Positions 13,364 to 21,530 are shown, counted from the stretch's first letter. The stretch is 29,210 nucleotides of DNA from Ruminococcus sp. (GCA_017481395.1 JAFUPE010000055.1:1-29210); one strand, 5' to 3'. Translations and numbers: made by a program. Notes: generated by a model from the letters alone, not told the origin.

Positions 13364-14449
13364 ATGTCAAACAGATTATTTCAGGGTATTATTCACCAGA
13401 TGAAGGACGCTATTGACAGGACTATCGGTGTTGTTGACGAAACTTCGGTTGTTATTGCATGCTCGGAGCTTGGCAGAATCGGCGAGGTTAACGAAAGCAT
13501 TACTTCCGAAACTCTTAGTGCTACTGTTCCTTTTGTTATTAACGGCTATACCTACAAGGCTTTCGGAAACTCTGCCAGAGCAGAGTATGCTGTATTTGTT
13601 TCAGGCTCTGACGAGCTTGCTCAGAAGTATGTTCAGCTTCTTTCCGTGTCCCTTGCAAGTATTAAGCAGTACTATGACGAAAAGTACGACAGAAGCAACT
13701 TTATCAAAAATGTTATCCTTGACAACATCCTCCCCGGCGACATTTACTTAAAAGCAAGAGAGCTTCGTTTTAACAACGAGGTTCACCGAGTTTGCTTACT
13801 TATTAAGATTACTTCAAAAACAGATATCTCTGCTTACGATATCGTGCAGAATCTTTTTCCCGACAAAAACAAGGATTTTGTTATTAACATCAACGAAACC
13901 GACATCGTGCTTGTTAAGGAGCTTAAGTCCGGTATTGAAAGTAAGGATTTGGAAAAGCTTGCAAGCTCTATCGTGGACACCCTTTCCAGCGAGTTCTACA
14001 CTCATTGCTTAGTTGGTATCGGTACTCCCGTTATGGGTATCAAGGACTTAGCCCTTTCCTTTAAAGAGGCTCAGGTTGCTCTTGACGTTGGTAAGGTTTT
14101 CGACACCGAGAAAACTATCGTAAGTTACGACAACTTAGGTATTGCAAGACTTGTTTATCAGCTTCCCACAACTCTTTGCGATATGTTCCTTAAGGAAGTT
14201 TTCAAACGCGGCTCTATTGAGTCTTTGGACCAGGAGACTTTATTTACAATCCAGAAGTTCTTCGAAAACAACTTAAACGTTTCCGAAACCTCCAGAAAGC
14301 TTTTCGTTCACAGAAATACTCTTGTTTACAGACTTGAGAAAATCAAGAAGCTTACAGGTCTTGATTTAAGAGAGTTCGAGGACGCTATCGTATTCAAGGT
14401 AGCTCTTATGGTTAAGAAATACCTGTCCTCTTCTCCCGCAAAATTCTAA
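13364..14449 (+). CDS. CdaR/PucR-type transcriptional regulator
   Basis: The 361-aa protein ends in a PucR-type helix-turn-helix (about 303-338, with NNLNVSETSRKLFVHRNTLVYRL), and its middle (about 130-260) resembles the GGDEF-like domain found in CdaR/PucR regulators. The N-terminal part (1-120) is a sensor-like domain without a named ligand. Family members often respond to sugar acids or purines. GGAGG lies eight bases before the ATG. It is followed by a strong terminator and then the ftsEX cluster, so it is probably a single-gene unit. Its codons are unusually rich in AAC, GAC and TTC, like the highly expressed genes here. Confidence 0.85.
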   Translation: MSNRLFQGIIHQMKDAIDRTIGVVDETSVVIACSELGRIGEVNESITSETLSATVPFVINGYTYKAFGNSARAEYAVFVSGSDELAQKYVQLLSVSLASIKQYYDEKYDRSNFIKNVILDNILPGDIYLKARELRFNNEVHRVCLLIKITSKTDISAYDIVQNLFPDKNKDFVININETDIVLVKELKSGIESKDLEKLASSIVDTLSSEFYTHCLVGIGTPVMGIKDLALSFKEAQVALDVGKVFDTEKTIVSYDNLGIARLVYQLPTTLCDMFLKEVFKRGSIESLDQETLFTIQKFFENNLNVSETSRKLFVHRNTLVYRLEKIKKLTGLDLREFEDAIVFKVALMVKKYLSSSPAKF

Positions 14450-14457
14450 GATTATAA

Positions 14458-14510
14458 AAATCGCTTTGTACGCGGTAATTTTGCGGCGTGCAAGGCGATT
14501 TACGGTTTTT
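14458..14510 (+). terminator. Terminator between the CdaR-type gene and ftsE
   Basis: A 16-bp stem with two G-U pairs (14458-14473 with 14486-14501) has a 12-base loop and the tail ACGGTTTTT. The loop is complementary to the 3' end of the preceding gene (14436-14445). Confidence 0.85.
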
Positions 14511-14574
14511 AAAAGGACATTTCCAACTTTTCCCAAATTTATATTTATTTGGTTTATATAGAAAGCAGGATAAT

Positions 14575-15270
14575 ATGATAGAATTTCGTAATGTTTCTAA
14601 GGTTTATCCCTCGGGAACCCACGCCCTTAACAAGGCAAGCCTTACTATAGAAAAAGGCGAGTTCGTTTTTATTGTGGGCTCGTCAGGTGCAGGTAAAAGT
14701 ACTTTTCTTAAGCTTATAATGCATGAGGAAACTCCTACCTCGGGCTCTATTTTTGTCAATGGTATGCGTGTTGACAAAATGAAGCACCGCCACGTGCCAA
14801 TGTTAAGACGTACCATGGGTATTGTTTTTCAGGATTTCCGACTTATTGATAAAATGACGGTTTACGACAACGTAGCCTTTGCTATGCGTGCAATCGGTGC
14901 AAGACCCAGAGCAATCAAAAAACGTGTGCCTTACATACTTGAGCTTGTAGGTCTTGAGAGTAAGGCTGACCGTTATCCCTCCGAGCTTTCGGGTGGTGAA
15001 CAACAGCGTGTAGGCTTAGCCAGAGCTCTTGTTAATAATCCTATGATGATTATTGCTGACGAGCCTACAGGTAATATCGACCCTGAAATGAGCTACGAGA
15101 TTATGGAGCTTCTTTCAGAAATTAACAAGCGTGGCACAACAATCCTTATTGTTACCCACGAGCATGACCTTGTGCACAGCTTTGGCAGGCGTGTTATTAC
15201 TATCGACAAGGGCGTTGTGGTTGAGGACACTATAAACCTCCAGACTGCAGAAGGAGGTAATAAGGCATGA
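14575..15270 (+). CDS. ftsE: Cell division ATP-binding protein FtsE
   Basis: FtsE is the ATPase of the FtsEX complex, which does not transport but switches on cell-wall hydrolases at the division or elongation site. The 231-aa protein has Walker A GSSGAGKS (35-42), Q-loop FQDFR, signature LSGGEQQRV (138-146) and Walker B MMIIADEP (157-164). The start is ATG 14575, giving [14 protein letters not shown], the usual FtsE N-terminus; the longer frame from TTG 14488 would begin inside the terminator. The ribosome site is weak (AGCAGGAT). Its TGA overlaps the ATG of ftsX, so the two are translationally coupled. Confidence 0.95.
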   Translation: MIEFRNVSKVYPSGTHALNKASLTIEKGEFVFIVGSSGAGKSTFLKLIMHEETPTSGSIFVNGMRVDKMKHRHVPMLRRTMGIVFQDFRLIDKMTVYDNVAFAMRAIGARPRAIKKRVPYILELVGLESKADRYPSELSGGEQQRVGLARALVNNPMMIIADEPTGNIDPEMSYEIMELLSEINKRGTTILIVTHEHDLVHSFGRRVITIDKGVVVEDTINLQTAEGGNKA

Positions 15271-16172
15271 GAATAAGCGGATTAGGTTACCTTTTAAAGG
15301 AAGGAATTAAAAGCATCTGGTCAAACAGGATGATGAGCATTGCTTCTATCGGTGTGCTTGTTTCCTGCTTGCTTTTAACAGGTGCGGCAGAGCTTATTAC
15401 TCTTAACGTTTCCACCGTTGTGGATGAAATCGGCGGCGAAAACGTTACAAGGGTTTTCTTAGACCAAGAGGTTACTGATCTCGAGGCGGTTTACATTCAA
15501 AACGAAATCGGCAAAATAGGCAATGTTTCAAATACTATGTTTGTATCCAAGGACGATGCAATTTTAGAGTACGAGGATACACTCAGAGAAGATATTTTTT
15601 CTCAGATGCAGGGCGAAGGCAACCCTCTTCCAAATTCGGTAGATGTTACTCTTACCGACCTTTCGCTTTACGACGAAACAATGGCACAGATTACGTCCAT
15701 TGACGGCGTTGACTCTGTAAGAGATACAAGGGAAATTGCAAGCAAGCTTACGTCTTTAAGCACTCTTGTTTCTTCAATGAGCCTTTGGATTGTGCTTGCA
15801 CTTTCGCTGATTTCTATATTTATTATTTCAAATACAATCCGTATGACAATGTATTCCAGAAGATTTGAAATAAGTATTATGAAGTCAGTAGGCGCTACCG
15901 ATACCTTTATACGAATTCCATTTGTTTTCGAGGGTATGATTATCGGTCTTATTTCCGGTGTTGTGGGCTCGCTTTTGTTAACTCTGGTTTATGATGCGGT
16001 TATGAAGGGCGTACAGAATATTATTCATTTCAAGTTTATTCCTTATGGCGATATTGCAGTTTACGTATGGGTTATCTTTATTGTTTCGGGTATGCTTATC
16101 GGTATGTTAGGCAGTGTTATTTCTATCGGTAGATATTTAAGAAAAGAAGGCAACGAGCTTTTAGGATGGTAA
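15267..16172 (+). CDS. ftsX: Cell division protein FtsX
   Basis: The 301-aa membrane partner of FtsE has four predicted membrane spans (about 22-42, 172-192, 218-242, 264-288). A large extracellular loop between the first two (about 45-165) is where FtsX contacts its murein hydrolase. The motif RRFEISIMKSVGAT after the second span is the typical FtsX cytoplasmic coupling loop. The start overlaps the ftsE stop by ATGA and has AGGAGG upstream. The M23 hydrolase gene begins four bases after the stop, which fits a three-part FtsE-FtsX-hydrolase machine. Confidence 0.95.
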   Translation: MRISGLGYLLKEGIKSIWSNRMMSIASIGVLVSCLLLTGAAELITLNVSTVVDEIGGENVTRVFLDQEVTDLEAVYIQNEIGKIGNVSNTMFVSKDDAILEYEDTLREDIFSQMQGEGNPLPNSVDVTLTDLSLYDETMAQITSIDGVDSVRDTREIASKLTSLSTLVSSMSLWIVLALSLISIFIISNTIRMTMYSRRFEISIMKSVGATDTFIRIPFVFEGMIIGLISGVVGSLLLTLVYDAVMKGVQNIIHFKFIPYGDIAVYVWVIFIVSGMLIGMLGSVISIGRYLRKEGNELLGW

Positions 16173-16176
16173 AATT

Positions 16177-17412
16177 ATGAAAAAGTTAAAGCATATTGCC
16201 TGTGTGTTGTTAGCTTTGACTCTTGTGTTTTCTGCTGTGATTTTTACAAGTGCCGATACTATATCGGACCTTGAAGACCAGCAGGCACAGCTTCAAGAGG
16301 AGGCAGCCCAGTATCAGGCGATTATAGACGAGAAGCAAGGCGAAATTGACGAGCAACAGGAGTATGTCGATGCTCTTACCTCCAATATCGCCACAGTAAA
16401 CGAAGAGATTTCTGTTATCAGGTCAAAAATAGACGTGTATAACAGCCAGATTGCCGAAAAGGCAGAGGCTATTAACGAGCTTAATTTGCAGGCAGAGGAA
16501 AATATGAACCTCTTAAGGCAGAGACTTAAGTCTATTTATATGGCGGGCGATGCCTCTACCCTTGAGATTGTTTTAGGTGCCAAGGATTTCTCGGACTTTG
16601 TTGACAAGGTTCAGCTTGTTGAAAGCCTTTCGGATTACGACGCAAATCTTATTGATGATATCGAAGGTCAGCTTGACGGCATTAATGAAGAAATTGAGTC
16701 TTTGAATGAGGACAAGGCTTCTCTTGAAATCGAGACCTCAGACCTTGAAGAAAAACAGACAGAGCTTAACGGTATGCTCGAGGAAAACGAAGAGCTCCTT
16801 AGAAGTCTTTATACCGAGCGAGAAGAGCTTGATGCATTGCTTGACTCCAATGAAGCTTCACAAAGTGAGGTAGAACAGCAGATTCAGGCTTACTACGAAG
16901 AGCTCAGACGTCAGGAAGAAGAACGTCAGGAGCAAGAGGAAAGCGGAGGCTCTTCACAGGGTGACGGCAGTATACCTATTGTAGGCACAGGTGAGTGGGT
17001 ATGGCCTACACCGGGCTTCTGGGATCTTTCTTCCGGTTGGGCAGAAGACAGAGGCTACTCTCACGGTGGTATTGATATTGCAGGCCCCGGCATTATGGGT
17101 GCAACAGTTGTTGCGGCACATAGCGGCACAGTAATTGACGTATGCAATTACTGCTCTCACAACTGGGGTAAATACGGCAGCTGCGGTTGCGGCGGCGGTT
17201 ACGGCAACTACGTGTGGATTGACCATGGCGATGGTAAGGCTACAATATATGCTCACCTTACAGATGCAGTTGCTTACGTTGGTCAGACTGTTTCGGCAGG
17301 CGAGGTTATCGGCTACGTTGGCTCTACAGGCTATTCTACAGGTCCTCATCTGCATTTTGAAGCAAGATATTACGGTGAAAGATACAATCCTATGGACGAA
17401 TATCCCCTTTGA
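16177..17412 (+). CDS. FtsEX-partner murein hydrolase (EnvC/PcsB-like, M23)
   Basis: The 411-aa secreted protein has a signal peptide (1-26), a long coiled coil (about 28-260, rich in Glu/Gln/Leu with a break near residue 125) and a C-terminal M23 peptidase domain (about 270-411). Zinc-binding residues are visible: His296 and Asp300 (SHGGID), His391/His393 (PHLHF) and catalytic His360 (YAHL). M23 enzymes cut peptide cross-bridges of peptidoglycan; in FtsEX systems the coiled coil receives the ATP-driven signal. Being fully active, it is a direct hydrolase rather than an EnvC-type amidase activator. An insertion after GTVIDV carries CNYC and CGC, an unusual four-Cys cluster. It is the third gene of the ftsEX operon. 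Confidence 0.9.
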   Translation: MKKLKHIACVLLALTLVFSAVIFTSADTISDLEDQQAQLQEEAAQYQAIIDEKQGEIDEQQEYVDALTSNIATVNEEISVIRSKIDVYNSQIAEKAEAINELNLQAEENMNLLRQRLKSIYMAGDASTLEIVLGAKDFSDFVDKVQLVESLSDYDANLIDDIEGQLDGINEEIESLNEDKASLEIETSDLEEKQTELNGMLEENEELLRSLYTEREELDALLDSNEASQSEVEQQIQAYYEELRRQEEERQEQEESGGSSQGDGSIPIVGTGEWVWPTPGFWDLSSGWAEDRGYSHGGIDIAGPGIMGATVVAAHSGTVIDVCNYCSHNWGKYGSCGCGGGYGNYVWIDHGDGKATIYAHLTDAVAYVGQTVSAGEVIGYVGSTGYSTGPHLHFEARYYGERYNPMDEYPL

Positions 17413-17445
17413 GTTTATTAAAATTTAAGGAAAGGCGGAGATTTT

Positions 17446-17841
17446 ATGAACAAAAAAGTGTCTTTAGGCATTACCATTGCGGCTTGCCTTGTAGCTGCGG
17501 CTATTGCTTTTTCAGCGGCGTTTATGATTTCCCGTTCTATATTTAATTCTAAGCTTAAGGATTTAAGCCAGAAGCAGGATATGTTTTCAAAGCTTTCGGA
17601 CATCGACAGCTTTGTACGTCAGCACTACAAGGGTAATATTGACGAAGAAAAGCTGCATCAGGCTATGAAGGACGCTTACTCCGAGGCTCTTGACCGCGAA
17701 GTGATTTTTATTACAGCTTCAGAGTACAAGGGAAGTATTTACGAGGAAAGCGGCTGCAGCTTTCAGCTTCTTTCCGACGGTACTTATATGGTAATTACCG
17801 AAAACATTACTTTACCTGCTACTGAGGCAGTGACAGAGTAA
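17446..17841 (+). CDS. Membrane-anchored CtpA N-terminal-like protein without protease domain
   Basis: The 131-aa protein has a basic start and one membrane helix (about 7-28). It continues with KLSDIDSFVRQHYKGNIDEEKLHQAMKD and ITASEYK...EESGCSFQLL. This matches the order of the N-terminal region of S41 (CtpA) proteases (KL..I...I...Y.G.VDEEKL..GA, then the LT.EEY....E.T.G segment). The PDZ and Ser/Lys protease parts are absent, and the protein ends in an acidic Thr-rich tail. A CtpA gene commonly follows ftsEX-M23 in Firmicutes, so this may be a reduced or remodelled relative kept for binding. GGCGGAG precedes the ATG, and there is no frameshifted remainder downstream. The homology call is from the pattern only. 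Confidence 0.6.
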   Translation: MNKKVSLGITIAACLVAAAIAFSAAFMISRSIFNSKLKDLSQKQDMFSKLSDIDSFVRQHYKGNIDEEKLHQAMKDAYSEALDREVIFITASEYKGSIYEESGCSFQLLSDGTYMVITENITLPATEAVTE

Positions 17842-17857
17842 AAATTATTTAATAATC

Positions 17858-17904
17858 AAAAGACCTTCTGCATATATATAAACAGCTTGCAGGAGGTCTT
17901 TTTT
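17858..17904. terminator. Terminator whose 3' arm holds the next gene's ribosome site
   Basis: AAAAGACCT and CTGCA on the left (17858-17872) pair with TGCAG and AGGTCTTTT on the right (17888-17902), and the stem ends in a run of six T. The AGGAGG used by the ATG at 17905 lies in the right arm, so a read-through mRNA would hide its own ribosome site. Confidence 0.8.
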
Positions 17905-18726
17905 ATGCTTACTTTTTTATCGGTAGAAAAGCCTGAGAAAAAAAGATTTTTCTATCTTAAAAACAAAATATCATTAGAGCTTAAAAGTGCCGAAGGAATA
18001 GACGTAAAGCACATAAGATATATACATAGATGCGGCAAAATCCGCTACGACAAAATCCGAAAACTTTGCGGCGATGAAGCAGGGCGGCTTCTTACAAAAG
18101 AAGACCTTAGTTTGCCCGAAGACAGAGGTTTTCGTCGGTTTTACTGCGACGAGCTTAAAGTCAGGCTTTGTCTTAATATGGCGATAGCGGTACTAAAGGA
18201 TTTAAAAGCATTTACTGAAAAAATCAATGTTGCAATATACGACCCCGACGGACGAATAGCCGATGGAGCAGGGGCGCTTTTACGATATACCCGAGGTCTT
18301 ACCGCAGTAAGCCGTATGACAGGTATGTACTCTGCCGAGGCAGAGCGTGTTATGGCTGAAAGCGGTGCGGTGCTTAATGTAAGCAAACGAATGAAAAGCC
18401 TTACAAATTCGCAGCTTATAGTTGCCCCCATAAAGCTAAATTGTGTTCTTCCTGTGGATAAACAGGCGGTTGTCCTTACAGTTTCGCCGCCGTCTGTTTC
18501 TCAGCGGTGCGGCGTATACTACAAGTATTATTTTAATCTTTCCGAAGAGCTTATCAAGCTTTTGCCCGACGGGTTTGATGCCGAATATTTAGCCTCGGCA
18601 CTTTACACTCTTTGCGGCAGATACGACTTAGGCTCTACTGTTCCTCAGGCGGTTAAGGGGGACGGTACAGCACATACCCTTGTGTCTCTTTCAAAGTATC
18701 TTATGAATATTGCCCGAAATGCTTGA
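17905..18726 (+). CDS. Uncharacterised 273-aa cytoplasmic protein
   Basis: I do not recognise this family. The start at ATG 17905 (MLTFLSVEKPEKK) has AGGAGG eight bases upstream; the earlier TTG at 17887 lies within the terminator arm. There is no signal peptide or membrane span. The middle, about 105-175, reads KINVAIYDPDGRIADGAG and later ESGAVLNVSKRMKSL and QLIVAP, alternating strand and helix as in a Rossmann-like alpha/beta fold, but without a clear nucleotide-binding GxGxxG. The first 80 residues are basic and rich in Arg and Lys. It lies between the ftsEX cluster and greA; the greA promoter overlaps its stop codon. Codon use is ordinary for the window. Confidence 0.7.
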   Translation: MLTFLSVEKPEKKRFFYLKNKISLELKSAEGIDVKHIRYIHRCGKIRYDKIRKLCGDEAGRLLTKEDLSLPEDRGFRRFYCDELKVRLCLNMAIAVLKDLKAFTEKINVAIYDPDGRIADGAGALLRYTRGLTAVSRMTGMYSAEAERVMAESGAVLNVSKRMKSLTNSQLIVAPIKLNCVLPVDKQAVVLTVSPPSVSQRCGVYYKYYFNLSEELIKLLPDGFDAEYLASALYTLCGRYDLGSTVPQAVKGDGTAHTLVSLSKYLMNIARNA

Positions 18727-18751
18727 CATCCGACTTTTTTAAACTTATAAT
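18723..18751 (+). promoter_or_regulatory. Consensus promoter of greA
   Basis: TTGACA (18723-18728), a 17-base spacer and TATAAT (18746-18751) match the sigma-A consensus at all twelve positions. The -35 overlaps the TGA of the upstream gene. Confidence 0.9.
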
Positions 18752-18798
18752 ATTATAATTGGTAAACCCAAAAATGTATCCGAAAGGACAGGAATATA

Positions 18799-19272
18799 AT
18801 GGCTAAATCAGTTATGCTTACTGCCGAAGGTCTTAAACAGCTCGAGGAAGAGCTTGACCTTTTAAAAGGCGAAAAACGAAAAGAAATTGCAGAAAAAATC
18901 AAGGTTGCACGTTCTTACGGTGACCTTTCCGAAAACTCAGAATATGACGACGCCAAAAACGAGCAGGCAATCCTTGAGGCAAGAATTGCTACTATCGAGG
19001 CTACTTTAAAGGTAGCAGTTGTTATTGACGAAAACGAGATTACCGACCAGACCGTCCATGTCGGCTCTCTCGTTAAGGTTGAGAATATCAGCATGGGCAG
19101 AGAGTTTGAATACCGTATAATCGGTTCTAACGAATCTAACCCTAAGGAAAACAAAATCTCTGACGAGTCTCCTGTTGGCAGAGCTTTGCTTGGCAAAAAG
19201 GTTGGCGATATGGTCGAGGTTGAGGTTCCTGCCGGTCTTATGACATTTAAGATTCTCGGCGTTTCAAAATAA
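18799..19272 (+). CDS. greA: Transcription elongation factor GreA
   Basis: GreA enters the secondary channel of RNA polymerase and triggers cleavage of backtracked RNA. The 157-aa protein has the N-terminal coiled coil (about 8-75) with the conserved tip [20 protein letters not shown], in which the acidic pair positions the catalytic metal. The C-terminal globular domain (about 80-157) includes [14 protein letters not shown]. Length is normal for the family. It is transcribed from a consensus promoter and ended by a T-tailed terminator, so it is a single-gene unit upstream of lysS, a pairing often seen in bacteria. Confidence 0.97.
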   Translation: MAKSVMLTAEGLKQLEEELDLLKGEKRKEIAEKIKVARSYGDLSENSEYDDAKNEQAILEARIATIEATLKVAVVIDENEITDQTVHVGSLVKVENISMGREFEYRIIGSNESNPKENKISDESPVGRALLGKKVGDMVEVEVPAGLMTFKILGVSK

Positions 19273-19278
19273 CAATTC

Positions 19279-19303
19279 GGGCGGCTTAATGTCGCCCTTT
19301 TTT
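19279..19303 (+). terminator. Terminator of greA
   Basis: A 7-bp G/C stem with one G-U pair (19279-19285 with 19291-19297), a 5-base loop and six T. Confidence 0.9.
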
Positions 19304-19305
19304 GT

Positions 19306-19339
19306 GGGTTAGCCACCCACAAGTCAGTTCGCCTTTGGA
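19306..19339. repeat. 34-bp intergenic repeat, copy A (upstream of lysS)
   Basis: GGGTTAGCCACCC (19306-19318) and TTCGCCTTTGGA (19328-19339). The same blocks recur with the same total length at 21433-21466, downstream of lysS. The first block is itself a small hairpin. Confidence 0.65.
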
Positions 19340-19403
19340 TAGGTTCCCTTTAGGGGTAACCTGTTATTAACGGTGGATTGATATACAAATTAAAACTATA
19401 ATC

Positions 19404-19463
19404 GCGGCTTCAGCCGCCACCAGAATTATTCAATATTCATTATTCGTCATTCATTATTCATTA
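19404..19463. repeat. Hairpin and AT-rich ATTCATT-type tandem repeat
   Basis: GCGGCTTCAGCCGC (19404-19417) is a tight hairpin. It is followed by imperfect copies of ATTCATT / ATTCGTC (about 19427-19463) directly before lysS. Such short tandem blocks are common between genes in Clostridia. No T-box motif is present. Confidence 0.55.
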
Positions 19464-19495
19464 CAATGGTGACATTGATAAAGGAGAAGTTAAAA

Positions 19496-21412
19496 ATGGG
19501 CGAGCAGAATACAGTTAACAGCTCAAGCGAAGTTCAGGTAAGACGAGAGAAACTTGCTAACATGCAGGCTCAGGGCAGAGACCCATTTATGGTTAATACA
19601 TCAGACCGTGATACTTTCGCTAAGGACATTACAGACAATTTCGAAAATTTTGACGGAAAAACCGTTACCGTTGCAGGTCGTATCAAGTCTAAACGCGGCA
19701 AGGGCAAGGTTATGTTTATGGACCTTTGGGACGTAACAGGTAAAATCCAGATTTTTGCTAAGTTTGACGACTTGGGCGAAGAGGTGTATTCCGACCTTAA
19801 AAAGTGGGACGTAGGCGATATTGCCGAGGTTAAGGGTTTTGTATTCAGAACCCAGATGGGTGAACCCAGTATCCACGCAACAGGCATCAAGATGCTTGCA
19901 AAATCTCTTTTGCCTCTTCCCGAGAAGTTTCACGGCTTAAAGGACCCCGACCTCAGATATCGTCAGCGTTATGTTGATATGATTATGAACCCCGAGGTTA
20001 TGGAGACCTTTAAAAAGCGTACACGCATTGTATCTGAAATCAGACGTTACCTGGACGATGCAGGCTATTTTGAGGTAGAGACTCCTGTACTTTCCACTAT
20101 TGCAGGCGGTGCTAATGCACGCCCCTTTATAACTCACCACAACACCCTTGACCTTGATATGTACCTTCGTATTGCTACTGAGCTTTACTTAAAGCGTCTT
20201 ATCGTAGGCGGCATGGAAAAGGTTTATGAAATCGGCAGACTTTTCAGAAACGAGGGTATGGACGTTAAGCATAACCCTGAGTTTACAACCATCGAGCTTT
20301 ACGAGGCTTACACAGACCTCAGAGGTATGATGGACAGAACAGAGCAGATTGTTAACCGTTGCTCATTGGCTGCTAACGGTACTGACGAGATTGAGTATCA
20401 GGGTGAGAAAATCAGCCTTAAGCTTCCTTTTGCAAGAATGACAATGATGGATGCGGTAAAGAAGTATTCAGGCGTTGATTTCAGCACCTTTATGGGTGAC
20501 ACAGAAAAGGCTAAGGAGGTTGCTAAAGAGCTTAATCTTGAGGTTAAGCCTACAGATACTTGGGGTAACATCTTAAACACTGCATTTGAGGAATTTGTTG
20601 AAGAAAACCTTGTTCAGCCTACATTTATTACAGAGTATCCTATCGAGGTTTCTCCTCTTACAAAGCGTTTAGAGAATAACCCCTTGCTTGTTGACCGTTT
20701 CGAGCTTTTCGTAACTCGCCGTGAGCTTGCAAACGCATATACTGAGCTTAACGACCCCAACGACCAGCGTAGCCGTTTTGAGCATCAGATGATGCTTAGA
20801 GAAGCAGGCGACGACGAGGCTAACGAGATTGATGAGGACTTCCTCACAGCTCTTAACTACGGTATGGCTCCCACAGGCGGTATGGGTATGGGTATTGACA
20901 GACTTGTTATGCTTTTAACCGACTCCGCATCTATCCGTGATGTTATTATCTTCCCCACAATGAAGCCTATCGAAGAGGGCAAGCGTGCAAACCGTGCTCC
21001 CAAGGCAGAAGCTGTTGAGGAGAAGGAAGAGGTTATCGATTTCTCTAAGGTAGAAATTGAGCCTTTATTTGAGGAGTTTGTAGATTTCGAGACTTTCTCT
21101 AAATCTGATTTCAGAGCTGTTAAGGTTCTTGCTTGCGAGGCTGTTCCCAAGTCTAAAAAGCTACTTAAGTTTACACTTAACGACGGCACAGATAAGGAAC
21201 GTGTAATCCTTTCAGGTATTCACGCATACTACGAGCCTGAAGAGCTTGTAGGCAAGACTTTGGTTGCTATTACAAATCTCCCTCCCAGAGCTATGATGGG
21301 CACTGAAAGTAACGGTATGCTTCTTTCTGCAGTTCACACCGAGGAAGGCGAGGAAAAGCTTAACCTCTTAATGGTAAGCAACAAAATCCCTGCTGGTGCA
21401 AAGCTTTACTAA
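19496..21412 (+). CDS. lysS: Lysyl-tRNA synthetase fused to a MetRS-type tRNA-binding domain
   Basis: Class II LysRS joins lysine to tRNA-Lys. Residues about 50-140 form the anticodon-binding OB fold, and about 160-490 the catalytic domain, with motif 2 in FRNEGMDVKHNPEFTTIELYEAY and motif 3 GMGMGIDRL (Arg469). After a charged linker (about 495-525) comes an extra domain (about 528-638) with FSKSDFRAVKVL, ILSGIHAYYEPEELVGK, NLPPRAMMGTESNGMLLSA and PAGAKL. This is the Trbp111/MetRS C-terminal tRNA-binding fold. The usual bacterial enzyme is near 500 aa; this one is 638 aa. The start at 19496 has AAGGAG nine bases upstream; the earlier ATG at 19466 would add ten residues without support. Confidence 0.95.
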   Translation: MGEQNTVNSSSEVQVRREKLANMQAQGRDPFMVNTSDRDTFAKDITDNFENFDGKTVTVAGRIKSKRGKGKVMFMDLWDVTGKIQIFAKFDDLGEEVYSDLKKWDVGDIAEVKGFVFRTQMGEPSIHATGIKMLAKSLLPLPEKFHGLKDPDLRYRQRYVDMIMNPEVMETFKKRTRIVSEIRRYLDDAGYFEVETPVLSTIAGGANARPFITHHNTLDLDMYLRIATELYLKRLIVGGMEKVYEIGRLFRNEGMDVKHNPEFTTIELYEAYTDLRGMMDRTEQIVNRCSLAANGTDEIEYQGEKISLKLPFARMTMMDAVKKYSGVDFSTFMGDTEKAKEVAKELNLEVKPTDTWGNILNTAFEEFVEENLVQPTFITEYPIEVSPLTKRLENNPLLVDRFELFVTRRELANAYTELNDPNDQRSRFEHQMMLREAGDDEANEIDEDFLTALNYGMAPTGGMGMGIDRLVMLLTDSASIRDVIIFPTMKPIEEGKRANRAPKAEAVEEKEEVIDFSKVEIEPLFEEFVDFETFSKSDFRAVKVLACEAVPKSKKLLKFTLNDGTDKERVILSGIHAYYEPEELVGKTLVAITNLPPRAMMGTESNGMLLSAVHTEEGEEKLNLLMVSNKIPAGAKLY

Positions 21413-21432
21413 TTCCGTTTGCCACGGTGGGC

Positions 21433-21466
21433 GGGTTAGCCACCCGTGGGCATTTCCGCCTTTGGA
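21433..21466. repeat. 34-bp intergenic repeat, copy B (downstream of lysS)
   Basis: GGGTTAGCCACCC (21433-21445) and TTCCGCCTTTGGA (21454-21466) repeat copy A at 19306-19339. Here the first block lies within a larger hairpin (21421-21451). Confidence 0.65.
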
Positions 21467-21530
21467 CAACTTTGATTTTTATGTTGTGTTCATCAACGGC
21501 GAGGCTAAACAATTCTTGATAAATAATATT

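Noticed and set aside
19427..19463. CRISPR-like array
   Set aside because: The ATTCATT units are short, imperfect and without spacers.
19340..19495. T-box leader for lysS
   Set aside because: No T-box consensus (AGGGTGGNACCGCG) and no antiterminator; only a short hairpin and AT-rich repeats are present.
19466..19495. Upstream ATG for lysS
   Set aside because: No ribosome site before it; the ATG at 19496 has AAGGAG at normal distance, and the ten extra residues overlap that site.
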